DNA from: Sipunculus nudus
Taxonomy: Eukaryota; Annelida; Sipuncula; Golfingiida; Sipunculidae
Direction: 5' to 3'
Assembly (NCBI GenBank): GCA_026874595.1
Contig: CM049311.1
Coordinates: 31,949,176 to 32,013,175, forward strand
Length of the DNA stretch: 64,000 bases
Both the position numbers and the translations under genes were made by a program. How positions within the stretch are numbered: position 1 is the stretch's first letter; each line of letters begins with the position of its first letter. Positions 1 through 11,500 of the stretch are shown here, in pieces. The notes below the pieces were generated by a model that had not been told where the DNA came from, did no database searches, and worked only from the letters and a program-made list of their open reading frames with translations.

Positions 1-347
1 TTAGTGTCAAATATTTAATAGCAGAGAAACAATTTTGATATTATTCTATAAAATGTCACTCTACAAAAATTCAATTAAACTGCGTACAAGTGGAAAAATT
101 AAAGGTGACACTACTAGTCTTATGTATTTAATAAAACCATCAAACCTGTCAAAGATCAAGTTGTCCAGCAGCATTCAGAATATAAGTTATCATGAACTAT
201 TGTGTTTTAAAAGTATTCCCACACAGATCTGTCAGGATTTCAAGTCTAGTAGCAATATTTTTTTAATGTAGGTTTAAAGATTCCTTTGAAGGATGTGATG
301 CAAAATAACACAAGCTTTCAAAAAGTTTAAATGTGAATGAAAGTTAC
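1..347 (-). other. COQ3: COQ3 intron 3 (partial)
   Basis: Starts at the GTAAC donor after base 348 and runs off the left edge. It is AT-rich. I see no exon, repeat or RNA gene in it; the short plus-strand reading frame at 35-271 has no family resemblance. Confidence 0.7.
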
Positions 348-587
348 CTTTACTAAATCACAACATGCTCTGACAAATCCATGCGGATCTGATGCATGTT
401 CTATGATCTCTGAAGCTACCACTGCATCAAACTTCTCCCCATCAGCTGGCAAGTCCTCCACCGCAGCATGCCTGTAGGTGACATTACCAGAAACCTGGGG
501 ATCCAACTTGGCATGCTGTGCTGCCATCTGTATGTTGTCTCCAGAAGCATCAATACCTACAACACTGGCACCCAGTCTGGCTAATGG
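348..587 (-). CDS. COQ3: COQ3 exon 3 (SAM-binding core)
   Basis: A phase-0/phase-0 exon of 80 codons, with acceptor TTTTTACAG before 587 and donor AAG|GTAAC after 348. It encodes PLARLGASVVGID, continuing directly from the glycine loop of exon 2, and then FDAVVASEIIEHASDP. The family's next segment (the PGG motif and the remaining fold) is not in the window, so the next exon must lie left of position 1. Confidence 0.93.
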
Positions 588-3500
588 CTGTAAAAAGACA
601 CAAATAATTTAGTGTCAATCTTTGTTTGACTGCTGATATCCCATATCACTTGAATAAATATGTAAGAGTTTCATACCTCTCCTCAGTCTCATAAACACAA
701 GAAAGATTTAAATCATATTGTACTACAATAGTAAGAGGGATATGGCAAATATCATATATCTGGAAATATTTAACTATCAGCTCATACTGAAGAGCAATGT
801 TTCAGTTTTCCTTATGACTCTACCAACTACTAATCTTGGTCTACTTGATATAAGCAAATTCTTAAAGCTGAGAATATGCTATACATAATAGTTCATGGAA
901 ACTTTCCTCAGTCTCATAAACACAAGAAAGATTTAAATCATATTGTACTACAATAGTAAGAGGGATATGGCAAATATCATATATCTGGAAATATTTAACT
1001 ATCAGCTCATACTGAAGAGCAATGTTTCAGTTTTCCTTATGACTCTACCAACTACTAATCTTGGTCTACTTGATATAAGCAAATTCTTAAAGCTGAGAAT
1101 ATGCTATACATAATAGTTCATGGAAACTTTCAGTTTTCAATTAGTACCATGTAATTTTATCACAATTTTAAAATATTTCTACTAATTTCAGGTATAAGTA
1201 AAGAACTGTTTATTCAGGCATGCCACTTGCAGGTACAGAATACCTCTTGGCAGATTCAGTGTACCTCTGAGCACCATGTTATTATAGGTGTAACTTGACC
1301 AGGGCCGAGGTAATTGAAAATGTTATTGTAATTGAATGTTATTAATTACATGATTTCAAGTAATTGAAAGTAATTTGTAATTTAACAGATTTCAAACTAC
1401 AAATAACTGTAATTAATTACTTTGAAAAAATGCACTGTAATTTGAATTAATTTTTCAATTACTTTTCATTTACACTTAGATGCAAAGTTCTGCAAAAAGT
1501 CAAACAAACAAATTTCAATACTGATACAAATAAGTCATCACTGTGCCCCGTTTTCACCTCCAGCTGTCTTCCCTGACAAGGTTTCTAGGGAAATTCAATA
1601 AAAATAAGACTTTTCAGGCCCCGCAGGGACCCTTGAGAGTTTTTTAGTGATAACGTGCAACCAACATGTAGTTTTGTAACTTATCATATACATGCACTGA
1701 TGTGACCCAAGCAATTCACTGAACCAAGCAGTTTAAGTACATCCTTGTACTTTTGCATTTAGTATTTAGTTAACTAGTAACCACAGTACATGGTGATACA
1801 CACTCTGACTGGTATGTTTATTGTTAATGAAGCTCACTTTTGTATATTTTATATTTATTTCTGATCCAAATGCACATGCAAGTATTTTAACTGACAAAGT
1901 AATTGAAAGTAATTGAAATGTAATTACAATTACTTTTCATTGTAATTGTAATCAATTACATTTGTAAACCTATGTAATTCTAATTGTTATTTGACATTTT
2001 GGAAGTAACTGTAATTGTAATTGATTACATTTAGATGTAATTGACCCCAGCCCTGAACTTGACAACTATTTCTCTGATCACTTTTTTCCTCACTTCACTC
2101 AGTATGCCTCCTCCACATCCAATGTCTAAAATGGTGAACCCTTCCAGAGGCCTCAACTTTGTTGTTTCTGGATGTCCCTCTTCTCTGTCTTGTTCCTTTA
2201 CCAAGGCATCTCTAATTAAAGGCACTCGCAGACTGTTCAATGTGTGGAGTGCACCGAATTCTCCCCCGCTCTGCCACCAGGCGTGTGCAATACGACTGAA
2301 CTTGTCAACTTCTTCCTGTTCAACTGTGTTGACCTTTTCCTCTGTCTGTGCATGTGACTGTTCTGAACTTGTGCTGAATGTTCTCTGTTGTCTGAAACAA
2401 AAGAAAAATTCTAACAGTGATTAAGAAAACAGATTGTAAACTCATGTTACTTTACTATATAAACTTCGTCTTTCTCCCAGTCACGCTCTCCTTCAGGCAA
2501 GTTCGTGGCACTTGTGGCACACAGCCACAACACACAAATTCGGTAACTTAGGTAACCATTTTTTATTCTTCTTGTATTAAGTATATGATAAAAAGGTCCA
2601 TACACAGAAACTGTCCTAGGTGCCGAGTCGCCAAAGTGGAAATCTGCCCACACATAATTATCCCATGGTTTTTGTTCTCTCTCTCATTTGAATATAACCA
2701 ATAACATCACCCATTCATTCCATTGGTCAGATGGGTGAGGTGAACTCCACCCCCTATACTAGCCAATGAAATGAGAGTTTGTTGATTATACCCTGACATA
2801 CACAAGGTCTACATACAGTGTAATTATACGTTATCCTGATATCATCTATCTGTGTGTGCTCTTAGCTGACCAAACATCACGGGACCCCACCATTAGTGGT
2901 CACCCTGATGAGATCAACACCTTTACCCTGATGAGATTAACAGATTAGGATCTGGCCTGTACAAATACGGGACCCAGTGACCATGACTAGGAGATTATGC
3001 AATCAGTACCCAGGCATCATGGAACAAAGGCTTGTTATACATGTGTGATATGTCACAAGGTAATGCAGAGGTTTGAAGGTATACGAAAGATTAAATTCAC
3101 AAAATCAGTAAAGTTGTAATAATAATTAAAATATTCTTATTATTGAGAACAGCTGCAAATGAGTGAGAGAGGCCCATTGAACTCATTAAGTGAGACATGA
3201 AATACAAGAATATACAACCTATCATGCCAAATCTTACAAGATGGCAGAGACTGGTTCAATGGACAATATACTTGTTTCCAAAAGTAAGTTATGTATGTCC
3301 ATTATCTTTTAAAGGAATCTTCATATAATTGTATGTCTTTATAAAAAACTAAAAGAATTATATTTACTCACTTCTTCTTTGATATAAATAAGGTATATTT
3401 AAATGAATATTTATTAACTTGTGTAGATAACATTAGTCAGTATTAATTATGGATTTACATTCTTATACAAAAAACTTGTGATAAAATATTCTTTGTTTTC

Positions 3501-3991
3501 TAAACTGATATAATACATGTAAACCCAATATGAAAATTAGTTTATATATCACACTTTTATTGTTCTAGGGGAATACTGGAATGCATGTTTTTTTTATACT
3601 TTACATGTATAATGCCATTAATGGTTCATGAAATACAATTAACCAATAAATAAACCAATCAAACCTAATTAATTAAAAATATAATTTAAATTTATAAATA
3701 TACATATTAAGAACCATTATCCACATTATTTAAATAAACATGTTAATTTCCGGTACCTGGTTAATTAACTTACGCGCGGAACTTTTTTAATGTAGGCTGA
3801 AGTGTTGGCAGTGGTGTCGGCTGTTGCACTTTGTGACTGTTTCTAGCCTCGTCCGCCAAAACGATTCGACTCGAAGCTATACACGATTGGTTCCTACTGC
3901 ATGTTGGTCTGATGCATTTGTTGCGAAGGAAAGTTTCGGAGCGAGTGATATACGGTGCCAACGACCGAAACATTGTAACGCGACAGGTCAT
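348..3991 (-). CDS. COQ3: Ubiquinone biosynthesis O-methyltransferase, mitochondrial (5' part; 3' exons beyond left edge)
   Basis: COQ3 is the SAM-dependent O-methyltransferase that performs both O-methylations of coenzyme Q synthesis at the inner mitochondrial membrane. I read three exons on the minus strand: 3991-3774, 2391-2094 and 587-348, all with GT-AG borders and matching phases (2, then 0). They encode 252 residues; the human protein is about 369 aa (from memory), so roughly the last third is missing. Visible features: an Arg-rich, acid-poor N-terminus ending in RTFSTSS, like a mitochondrial presequence; the COQ3-type stretch AHAWWQSGGEFGALHTLN; SAM motif I LDIGCGGG at residues 161-168; the acidic ribose-binding strand VVGID at 181-185; and FDAVVASEIIEH at 225-236. 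The start is the first in-frame ATG (3991); ATG 3973 is the alternative. It is transcribed divergently from PNISR. Identification is firm; the exact start is less so. Confidence 0.93.
681..1130. repeat. Perfect 225-bp tandem duplication in COQ3 intron 2
   Basis: Bases 681-905 and 906-1130 read identically from CCTCAGTCTC to CATGGAAACTTT. The sequence diverges immediately outside the pair. Zero differences over 225 bp means either a very recent duplication or an assembly artefact. The unit has no coding content. Confidence 0.95.
1297..2056. repeat. TAATTG-rich intronic repeat with near-inverted ends
   Basis: The left end reads CAGGGCCGAGGTAATTGA and the right end, reverse complemented, reads CAGGGCTGGGGTCAATTA, so the ends are imperfect inverted repeats. 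Just inside both ends lie runs of TAATTG/CAATTA permutations (about 1310-1480 and 1890-2045). It resembles a foldback or MITE-like element. It stops about 37 bp from the COQ3 exon 2 donor. I do not recognise the family. Confidence 0.5.
2094..2391 (-). CDS. COQ3: COQ3 exon 2 (SAM motif I)
   Basis: Acceptor TTTGTTTCAG precedes base 2391 and donor GAA|GTGAGG follows 2094. It codes for the end of the presequence, the AHAWWQSGG segment, LHTLNSLRVPLIRD and the glycine-rich SAM loop DIGCGGG, which are all COQ3/UbiG hallmarks. The frame joins exon 1 at phase 2 and exon 3 at phase 0. Confidence 0.93.
2392..3773 (-). other. COQ3: COQ3 intron 1, no recognised feature
   Basis: AT-rich, especially 3100-3770. 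A minus-strand open frame at 2653-2447 matches nothing I recognise. The 2440-3060 stretch is richer in GC and may be a decayed LTR or other insertion, but I found no termini to prove it. Confidence 0.5.
3774..3991 (-). CDS. COQ3: COQ3 exon 1 (presequence)
   Basis: Encodes residues 1-72 plus two bases of codon 73. The donor is GC|GTAAGT at 3774/3773. It contains many Arg, Ser and Thr and few acidic residues, as expected for a mitochondrial import sequence. The frame is open upstream to about 4070 but has no ATG before 3991, so transcription probably starts a little beyond 4000. The overlapping plus-strand reading frame (3824-4072) is a shadow. Confidence 0.8.
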
Positions 3992-4267
3992 CTTTGCGAC
4001 ACCAGTGGTCACCCGGCTCTCGGTTCTGAGCTCTGGCAAGGACGACTCCGGAGCGATAATCAGGGATTTTAGCTTCTAACCTCCACGCAGTGCGGTAAAT
4101 TCCAATATGTGAAAAGCTGTGCCCAGTTGTATATATTGGAAAAGGCCTACTGGCCTAATGCGAACCTGTGCAATGGGGTATACATCAGGCATAATGCTTC
4201 CATGCTGGACCATTATTTTTCAAGTACATGTGTGTCATGTGTGACAGTTTCCGTGAAGATTTTTAAT

Positions 4268-4460
4268 TTTTTTTAGCTTTTCCCCTAAAAAATCTGGGTA
4301 GATGCAGATAGCAAAATTAAGCAAAATCCAATAGAATGTTAGATGACTGATTTTTTTGCATAACATTTCGTGATGCTAGGTCCTCCCGTTTTTGAAATAG
4401 TATGGGTTAACGTACGGACGACGCAACACCATCGCATAAGCTCACAGGTTCGCTAAAAAT
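4268..4460 (-). repeat. Remnant of the GCGAACCTGTGAGCT repeat family
   Basis: Read on the minus strand it begins AGCGAACCTGTGAGCTTATG, then a short CGTC-rich stretch, GTTAACCCATACTATTTC and AGCATCACGAAAT. The same order is found on the plus strand from 45490 and, interrupted, from 46867. It is a 5' fragment of that family. Confidence 0.7.
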
Positions 4461-4757
4461 ACGCATCGTCCGAACTTCGAATATTTTTAAACGTATGATA
4501 TTCTTTTAATAAACATTCATTCCGACCGACAAGCTTATTCATATACATGGCAACTAAAATTCTATATATGCTTATCAATTGAGAATTAATTCGTATTTCT
4601 GTTATAGATGTTTTTTTTTTTAAATCTTTTGCCCGATAAGATCGAACAAACTGCTCTTAAGATTAGTTCATATGCGTTTAACTGGTCATAAAATTCATCG
4701 TTCCTTTACAATCCATGAATTATGTGAACATATCTATAAGTAAATACTAACTTTTAC

Positions 4758-4960
4758 CACAGGCGCTTGAATCGCTATTTGTTATATCGTTTGCCGGTAC
4801 TTGTTTATATAATAGATAGTGTATCGATCTATTATAAAACAAGTACCGGCAAACGATCTAACATGGTTTAAAGCTCATTAAACGGTAGGGGATTGTTGTT
4901 AAGGTAAATTGAACACTATTTAAACCAAGATCAACACAAATAGCGATTCAAGCGCCTGTG
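4758..4960. mobile_element. 203-bp MITE with 25-bp perfect TIRs and an inner hairpin
   Basis: Bases 4758-4782 (CACAGGCGCTTGAATCGC...) and 4936-4960 are perfect reverse complements. Inside, 4788-4806 and 4837-4855 form a second perfect 19-bp inverted pair around CCGGTAC. CTTTTA flanks both sides (4751-4756 and 4961-4966), a likely target duplication apart from one extra C on the left. It has no coding capacity, so it is non-autonomous; I cannot assign a superfamily. Confidence 0.75.
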
Positions 4961-5025
4961 CTTTTATCTATATTATTATATATGGTTTAACATTTGATAT
5001 ATATAGACATACATTTGCCCAAATA

Positions 5026-5609
5026 GTAGCCACCTGCAGCGACGAAACGTATTGCACTGTTAACAGACGACTGTTTCGTCGCTTAACAATATATATATAG
5101 AGATAAGTGGTGATAGAACACGATACGATCGTATCCGGGGAAAATGCAGTTTTATTAACAGTTTCAAGGATGGTGTGACATTAAAACTTCTTCACCATGG
5201 CAAAAGTATCTTTGTTCAATACAACTGCAACATATTGGCAACTGTAAGTTCATTTTATTACAGTTGTGTAGTTTCTTCTATTAAGAAGACATGGGTCGTA
5301 CTGTTCGGTGATAATTTTATTACCGCCATGACACAAGCAGTATAAGAATGTATACGTAGCGACGACAGTGCTTTGTATGCTGGTCCCGTTTTATAAAGGA
5401 TATAGACATTAAAACCGGGCATTCATGCTATTAGCTTATGATAGCCTTATCATAACAGAACTTTGTCTTTAATAAATGAGATCCTGATCCTGATGGGTTT
5501 TCTCCCTTTTACAGGTACAGATCATACTGAGCTTAGAATCCACACCGTAGTGCATATGCATGATGGTGACTAAAATGTACCCAACATATTAGTCACCCTT
5601 GGTGGCTAC
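5026..5609 (-). mobile_element. MITE-like element with GTAGCCACC termini, copy 1
   Basis: Termini GTAGCCACC (5026-5034) and GGTGGCTAC (5601-5609) are inverted repeats. Next to the left end is a strong hairpin whose arms AGCGACGAAAC and GTTTCGTCGCT flank a 24-nt loop. The interior includes a segment read on the minus strand as AAAAGGGAGAAAACCCAT. A second copy in opposite orientation lies in NHLRC2 intron 1 (54353-54889). Confidence 0.7.
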
Positions 5610-6698
5610 CTATTGATATAGTACCTTAATTAATTGCACCCCATCCCCACCAATACACACATTTTATACACACACAAATTGTCGTTTTTTTCTACACTTT
5701 TTAAAGTTAATTGTGCATACATGTATCATTAATCTGCATAGAAATTATACATTTAGAAATTTAGTACACAGAAGACGAATATTCAAGCATTTTTATGGTT
5801 GGGATCGATCAAACAGTCATTAAATAATCTAATTTGAAGAGAGCTGTATAATTGTATAATTTGTGTTTCATTATAGAGATGTAGAGGAATGAATTAAATG
5901 TTGGCCTAGCTCCAGCACCTGCAAGACCGACACTGCAAGGCTGTACGTGACAGCAACGTACACTTGCATGTGACTGAAGTATTTTCACAATCGAGTTGAA
6001 ACAACACTGAGAGACCATCATACATTTGACACAAACATTTATACGCTGACTTGATAAAAAAAAATATTAATGAACAGGATATTCCGTTTTACTGTGTTGT
6101 CATCAGCTCTATAGTTTTATATATGGCCATTTCAAATTTTACTCACCCATATAACGTACATTTGCAAATATGGATCATGACTGTATGGCTTTAAACAATC
6201 GTTAACATGACCGAAACTTTACAGAACAAAAGCCAGGACAATAATATGATTAATATTGTAATGATCTGATAATCCGGGACCCAACACCACCATTCGCGTT
6301 ACATCTGACTATGGCGTCACAAATGAGGAACTTGAATGGAGCCGTATGTTGTGGAAATAAGCTGAGCCCGTACACATCGTCACAATATGTAATTAATTTT
6401 TATTATGATATTTTAATTTAGTGCACATACATAATTAAGTCTTTATAAATTATTGTAAACCAAAATAAAAAAAAATAACCTGGCATTTATAAATATAGGG
6501 CCTACATATAGGCCTAAGCGTGATATAGATCGGCGCGGTTTACGTGTAGTGATCTACATTAATTTATATTTTAAATTGTATTTCTGTGCATTTATTTAAT
6601 TGTTTGTCGTAAAATTTTCCATTTGCATTATTTAATTGTCACTCTAAATTGAATTTTTTGTTTAGGCTTATACTGTGCAAATTTTGACACCTCTATAT

Positions 6699-6747
6699 CC
6701 CCCCCCCCCCCCCCCCAACACACACACACACACACACGCACACACAG
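6699..6747. repeat. Poly-C followed by CA microsatellite
   Basis: Eighteen C residues (6699-6716) are followed by a CA-dinucleotide run to about 6747, with one CG interruption. Such tracts are sequencing-error prone, so the lengths may not be exact. Confidence 0.9.
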
Positions 6748-8521
6748 TCTTGTTGGTGTTGCCATAACAACTAAGCTGTATATAATTGCAAACTTATAGC
6801 CCAGATTAATCTCGACGGATTTTCAGGGCTCAGTATCACACCTCTGTTCAGCCGTTCGAAATCAAAAGCGGCCTCCAAAATTGCAAAAGCAGGTAAGGTG
6901 GTACAGGGTCCTTCGCTCCCTGTTTGGAGGTTGGCTTATTTTTCATCTCTGTGTGGAGGTTATCAATAAAAGCATGGCGGACAGTAAGCGGCCATGTTGA
7001 ATGCTGACTTCGGGTGAGTATTTATTCTGTGACTGTTGCCAAATAACAGTTTTTCCCAGGTTACATTAATATTAGGTGCCGCTGAATTTATCGCGTGAAT
7101 GTGCATTTTCCTAAATATAGCGTGCTGCTCGCATTGCGACTTTTGGGAAAAAGGGCTGCGACTCGCACTGGACGAAGGCAAACCTGGGATTGGCAGCCCA
7201 GCCCGGGACCATTCTGTAATCGTAATAGTAATACAGTATGAGATTTTTCTTACATACTGGTTTGGTTGTATTTTCTGTCAAAAATGTGGGAACGAAAATA
7301 AAATAACTAGCGCACCTCTGTAAGGCAACGACACTTGTATGAACAGAAAACATTTTTATAACCATCTTTTTCTGTCTTAATTTCGTTACTTATTTTCAAC
7401 TGCCTCTTACTTTTTCATTACATTAATTCTAATCACCATTACGTCCGTCCGTATACGCACATAGCTAGTCAAGACAGTGAGTGAGTGATTCTACATTTGC
7501 TGCAAAATGTGTTTAGATTTACAGTAATGTAAAGTTCCACCATAAGTATATTCAAAAATAAATTTGCCATCAAATTTAAAATTATTTGAGCGCATACACA
7601 TCTGCGTGATGCCCTATTTATTATCTTAGATTAATATTTATCATTATGGTTTACATTGTGGTCCAAGCCTATTTTGAGAAAACATCCAGTCTCCCATCGT
7701 AGGTAAGGTAAGGGGCAGCAATGAATTTTGCTGCCTTTGCAGAGATGTCAGACAAAAGTAGACATCTAGATAGGTGGTTCTGAGATTGTCAAAACTGTCC
7801 TCATCAGTTGGGCAGACAATGAGACCAGCAGATCAGAAATTGAGAAGAAGAAGCCATCAAAGTGAGATCTGCCAAAATGTGAAATTTTTGTGATCCCCTT
7901 AACTTTTGAAAGAATTGCATATTTTGTCCTCAAATTTGACACATGGCTTGTTCTTGGATCCATGTTCTGGGATGAATTCCAAAACTGGTGACCTTAAGCA
8001 GGATCCTTTAGGTCAAATAAGCAGAATATAGTTCATCATCTCTAAGATCTGAACGCTATAACATATAAAATATTGCGTATATTTTACCCTCAGACACACG
8101 AGCAGTTTCCATCAAATTCTCAGATGGAGGTTGAGTACTAGTGACCTTGAACATCAAGGTCATATCTGCCTTATTCTAGTACCATTGTGGCCCACGTAAC
8201 ATTTGAAGTACTGAAGATTTATTCCTCAAATTTGACACGTATGTTATATCCTCCATGTTCTCTGAGGAAATCGAAAACTAGTGATGTTCACATTTGTTGA
8301 TATATAATTTTTCTGAAACACAATCTTTTTGAGATTTTTCCCCTGAAATTTTGATAGTCCATGGGTGGAGGGGAGACATATATCTGTTTTTGCACTGACA
8401 GAAACTAAGCCATTCTACTTTCTAGATTTACTTTGCATTAGCATGGGTATTGCCCATGGACTAAGTCTAGGTAGTTTTTTTTTGTCCCCCCACTACATGC
8501 TGTCATGTTTTCTTCTCACAG

Positions 8522-8562
8522 ATACACCAAGTGACTGTTACTGAGGATCATACTCTATAAAG
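8522..8562 (+). other. PNISR: PNISR 5'UTR segment of the first coding exon
   Basis: A pyrimidine tract ending TTCTTCTCACAG (to 8521) looks like a 3' splice site, so the first coding exon probably begins at 8522, 41 bases before the ATG. This implies at least one upstream non-coding exon. Confidence 0.55.
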
Positions 8563-11500
8563 ATGTGGGGTGGAGAAGGAAGCTGGCCAGCCCAGCAGTG
8601 GCCGATGCAACAATCGGCATACAACAACATGCAGCCAGAGCAAGGTATCATTTTCGTTTATTTGGCCAATTATTCAGGCTCTTTGGTCACAAAATTACAA
8701 GTATATACCTGTTTGACCCACTTCCCATTTATTACAGGAATTTAAAAGGGACATAATAAGGAGCAATAATACGCCTATTTGTTCACACTGTGAGTTCACG
8801 TTTGCTTTATACAAAAATTTCCAGGCAAAACCATTCGAGCACACAGTCTCACCAACTCCTTTTAGCTGTGTTACACCTTGTTATGGCTTTTTGTGTTAGT
8901 AAACATGGTTCATGTGTCTGTTTACAAAACAAGGCCGTGTGACTGGAGGTCCCGATTTGCACATGCGCAACAAAGAGAACTATTCGATACACGGACCTCC
9001 ATGTCCTCTGATATATCTGAAGGATGGACATTACGATCCAAGGGGCTAATGTAAATTCATTGTAGAATCTGTCGCAACAGATTTGTAGGACGTCCACCGT
9101 CTAGGGGCCTCAGGGGAAATGACAAGGGTAGCAAAGGTTAGAGTCATGCCATGTTTCAGCCAGCAGTAGCTACAGGCCAAGCCAGCGGGAACATTTATTA
9201 CATTTTTTGGGCCAATTTAGTCAGGGCATCTTATGATTGACTGATGCTGTGGTTCAGCATGCACATTGTCCCACCTGCTTTGCTTATGTTGACACCAGTG
9301 ATCATGCCTGGTCCACTGTTTTTAATACTTGTGTGCAGGAGTAAGCCAACAGTTTCAGGGCAGTTTTTTGGCAGGTACTTTTTTATTTTAAAGAGAGAGG
9401 CTATTTTTCATTTTAATTCATTGTGCTTCACAGCTGATTAGGCCTTATTTACAAAATTTGATTGAATGAGTTCCTAAAAAATAAAACTGACAAATTTGGA
9501 ATTTTACTACAATCTATTGAGTAAATGATCGCCAATAGCATCAATTCTCAATAACTCATGTGTGGATTGCCATGGAATTTGCTTTGTATGGCTGTGTTAG
9601 CAATGGCTGTATGTATCCTTTGTATGACACAAATGATGCTAATTTAAACCTTCCTCTCATTCTCAAGTTTAGAACATTTATTGGATTTTTCATTTTAAAT
9701 TTAATCAATTTCATTCCACAATGTTAACTGAGGAAATTTCTTAAAAATATGGCCAATGGTTTGGAATTTTAGACCATAATGTGACTTGTCATGGCATGCT
9801 TGTGAACTGAGCATCAGGACCCATGGGTCACTTGTTAGAACATTTAACTATGAATCTTCTTTGTTGGCACAGTTGACTGGGCAGCCTTGGCCAAACAGTG
9901 GATTGCCCAGCGTGAGGTAACAGATGTTGAGGGACAGCAGGAAGCCCCGCCCCCTCCACCACCACCTCCAGATGAGCCGATTGAACGGGGCCAGGATGAC
10001 ATGGACCTCGATAATGGACAGGATGGTGAATAATATATTTCATGGTTAAGCTAACCAAAAAAAAAAGTGCTGTTGGCTTGGACAAAAGATATGGAGGGAG
10101 TGGTGAAATTTTGTTCTCTTCAAATTTGACTTTAAATTACTGGGGCAGCTTTGTGAAATTTTTCTAGCTTGCAGTGAGAATACAATAAGTAGGGCAGTTC
10201 TTGAAATGGCTCATGCATGAAAACAGCACAAAGTATAATCCTTTTTCAATGATACCTTTAGGAATGAAAAGTTTGCATTAAAAATAAACATTCCTTGATG
10301 GACTGATGTGAAAGCAGCAATTGCCAAAGTTAAAACCAAGATTAAGACCCCCCCCCCCCCCAAAAAAAAAAATAAAAATTATCAACAATAACAGCAGTGA
10401 TGATTCTACAGAACAATTGTTATTTTGCACTGCCTTAAGTAGTCAAATAGACTTTTCTCATATTTAAGAAAATGTAATAGTAAAAGGAGCTTTAGATTTT
10501 GTGTATACCTAATACTAATGAACAGTTACCCCCAAAAATGTTTTGCACATAATACATCAAAATGTTTTAACAGATTCATACTTTTAACATTATTAAAGTA
10601 GTAAATGACAGTAGTAACTTAAAAGCTTCAGCCTTTTTCCACAAATTTTGAGTGTATTTTAACATGTAAATTTGCTTGTGTTTTAATGTGTAGTATATTT
10701 GTGACAAAGGGTAAATTTATAATAAATGCACATTGGTTTCTTTCACAACAGTTCCAGGTATCATGCCAGGAGGCGGTCCGGAGCCAGGGATGCCCCAGGA
10801 ACAGTGGAATCAGTGGGGATGGAACATGCAGCAAGGCTGGGACATGCCCCCATCACATCAAGAGGGCAAAGTGAGAGGCTACTCCTCCTAAATCTGTACA
10901 CTGCAGAGTGGGCGAGATGACATTAGCTATAACTCTTAAAACATGTGTATTTGTATTAGAAAAAAACTTCCATGCTCAGCATACTGTGGTTGTAAATTTT
11001 CCAATGAATACAGTGGTTGTGATATTTGCCAATAGTGTTTTCATGTGCTCATTTTTTGGACAGGTCAAAACTCATTGCAGATATTTACCAATAAGTATCT
11101 CAGCTGAGTCTTATTCTCAGCAAATCTGATCATATTTAATGAAGTCAGAGGTCACAATATTTCTAGGTCATTCCTGTTGAAGTCTACTGACAACTGATTT
11201 AAGAAAATTATTTCCCATTTTATCTAAATAATATCATTGCTATGTGACCATATAGGCTTAAACATTCCTAATATTTTTCTTTTTTTTTTTTGTTAGATTG
11301 ACATCTTGTGATTTTTCGTTGAAATATGAAATCAGAGTTATAAAATAGAGGGGTCCAGCCCAGGAAGACTAATAAGATAACCTGATAAAGGTCCTCAGTT
11401 TGCAAACAATTGTCTGTACCCAATAAGAAAGGTTGCAGTGGCAGGGGCTCCCCCAACCCAGTCCTGGATCTGCTGCTGAAAATAAAATATTTTCTGCTTT

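Larger units (their letters stand above)
4080..8521. other. COQ3/PNISR divergent intergenic region or PNISR 5'UTR intron
   Basis: Separates the COQ3 start from the PNISR start codon. It holds a repeat remnant, two MITEs (listed separately), a poly-C/CA tract, and otherwise AT-rich DNA. A possible non-coding first exon of PNISR ends at CAG|GTAAGG (6892/6893), in a locally CpG-containing stretch starting near 6780. This is a guess from the splice donor and base composition alone. Confidence 0.4.

Noticed and set aside
2447-2653. Minus-strand frame ending NLPEGERDWEKDEVYIVK in COQ3 intron 1
   Set aside because: It looks protein-like at its end but has no match to COQ3 or any family I know, and the exon 1-2 join is phase-perfect without it.
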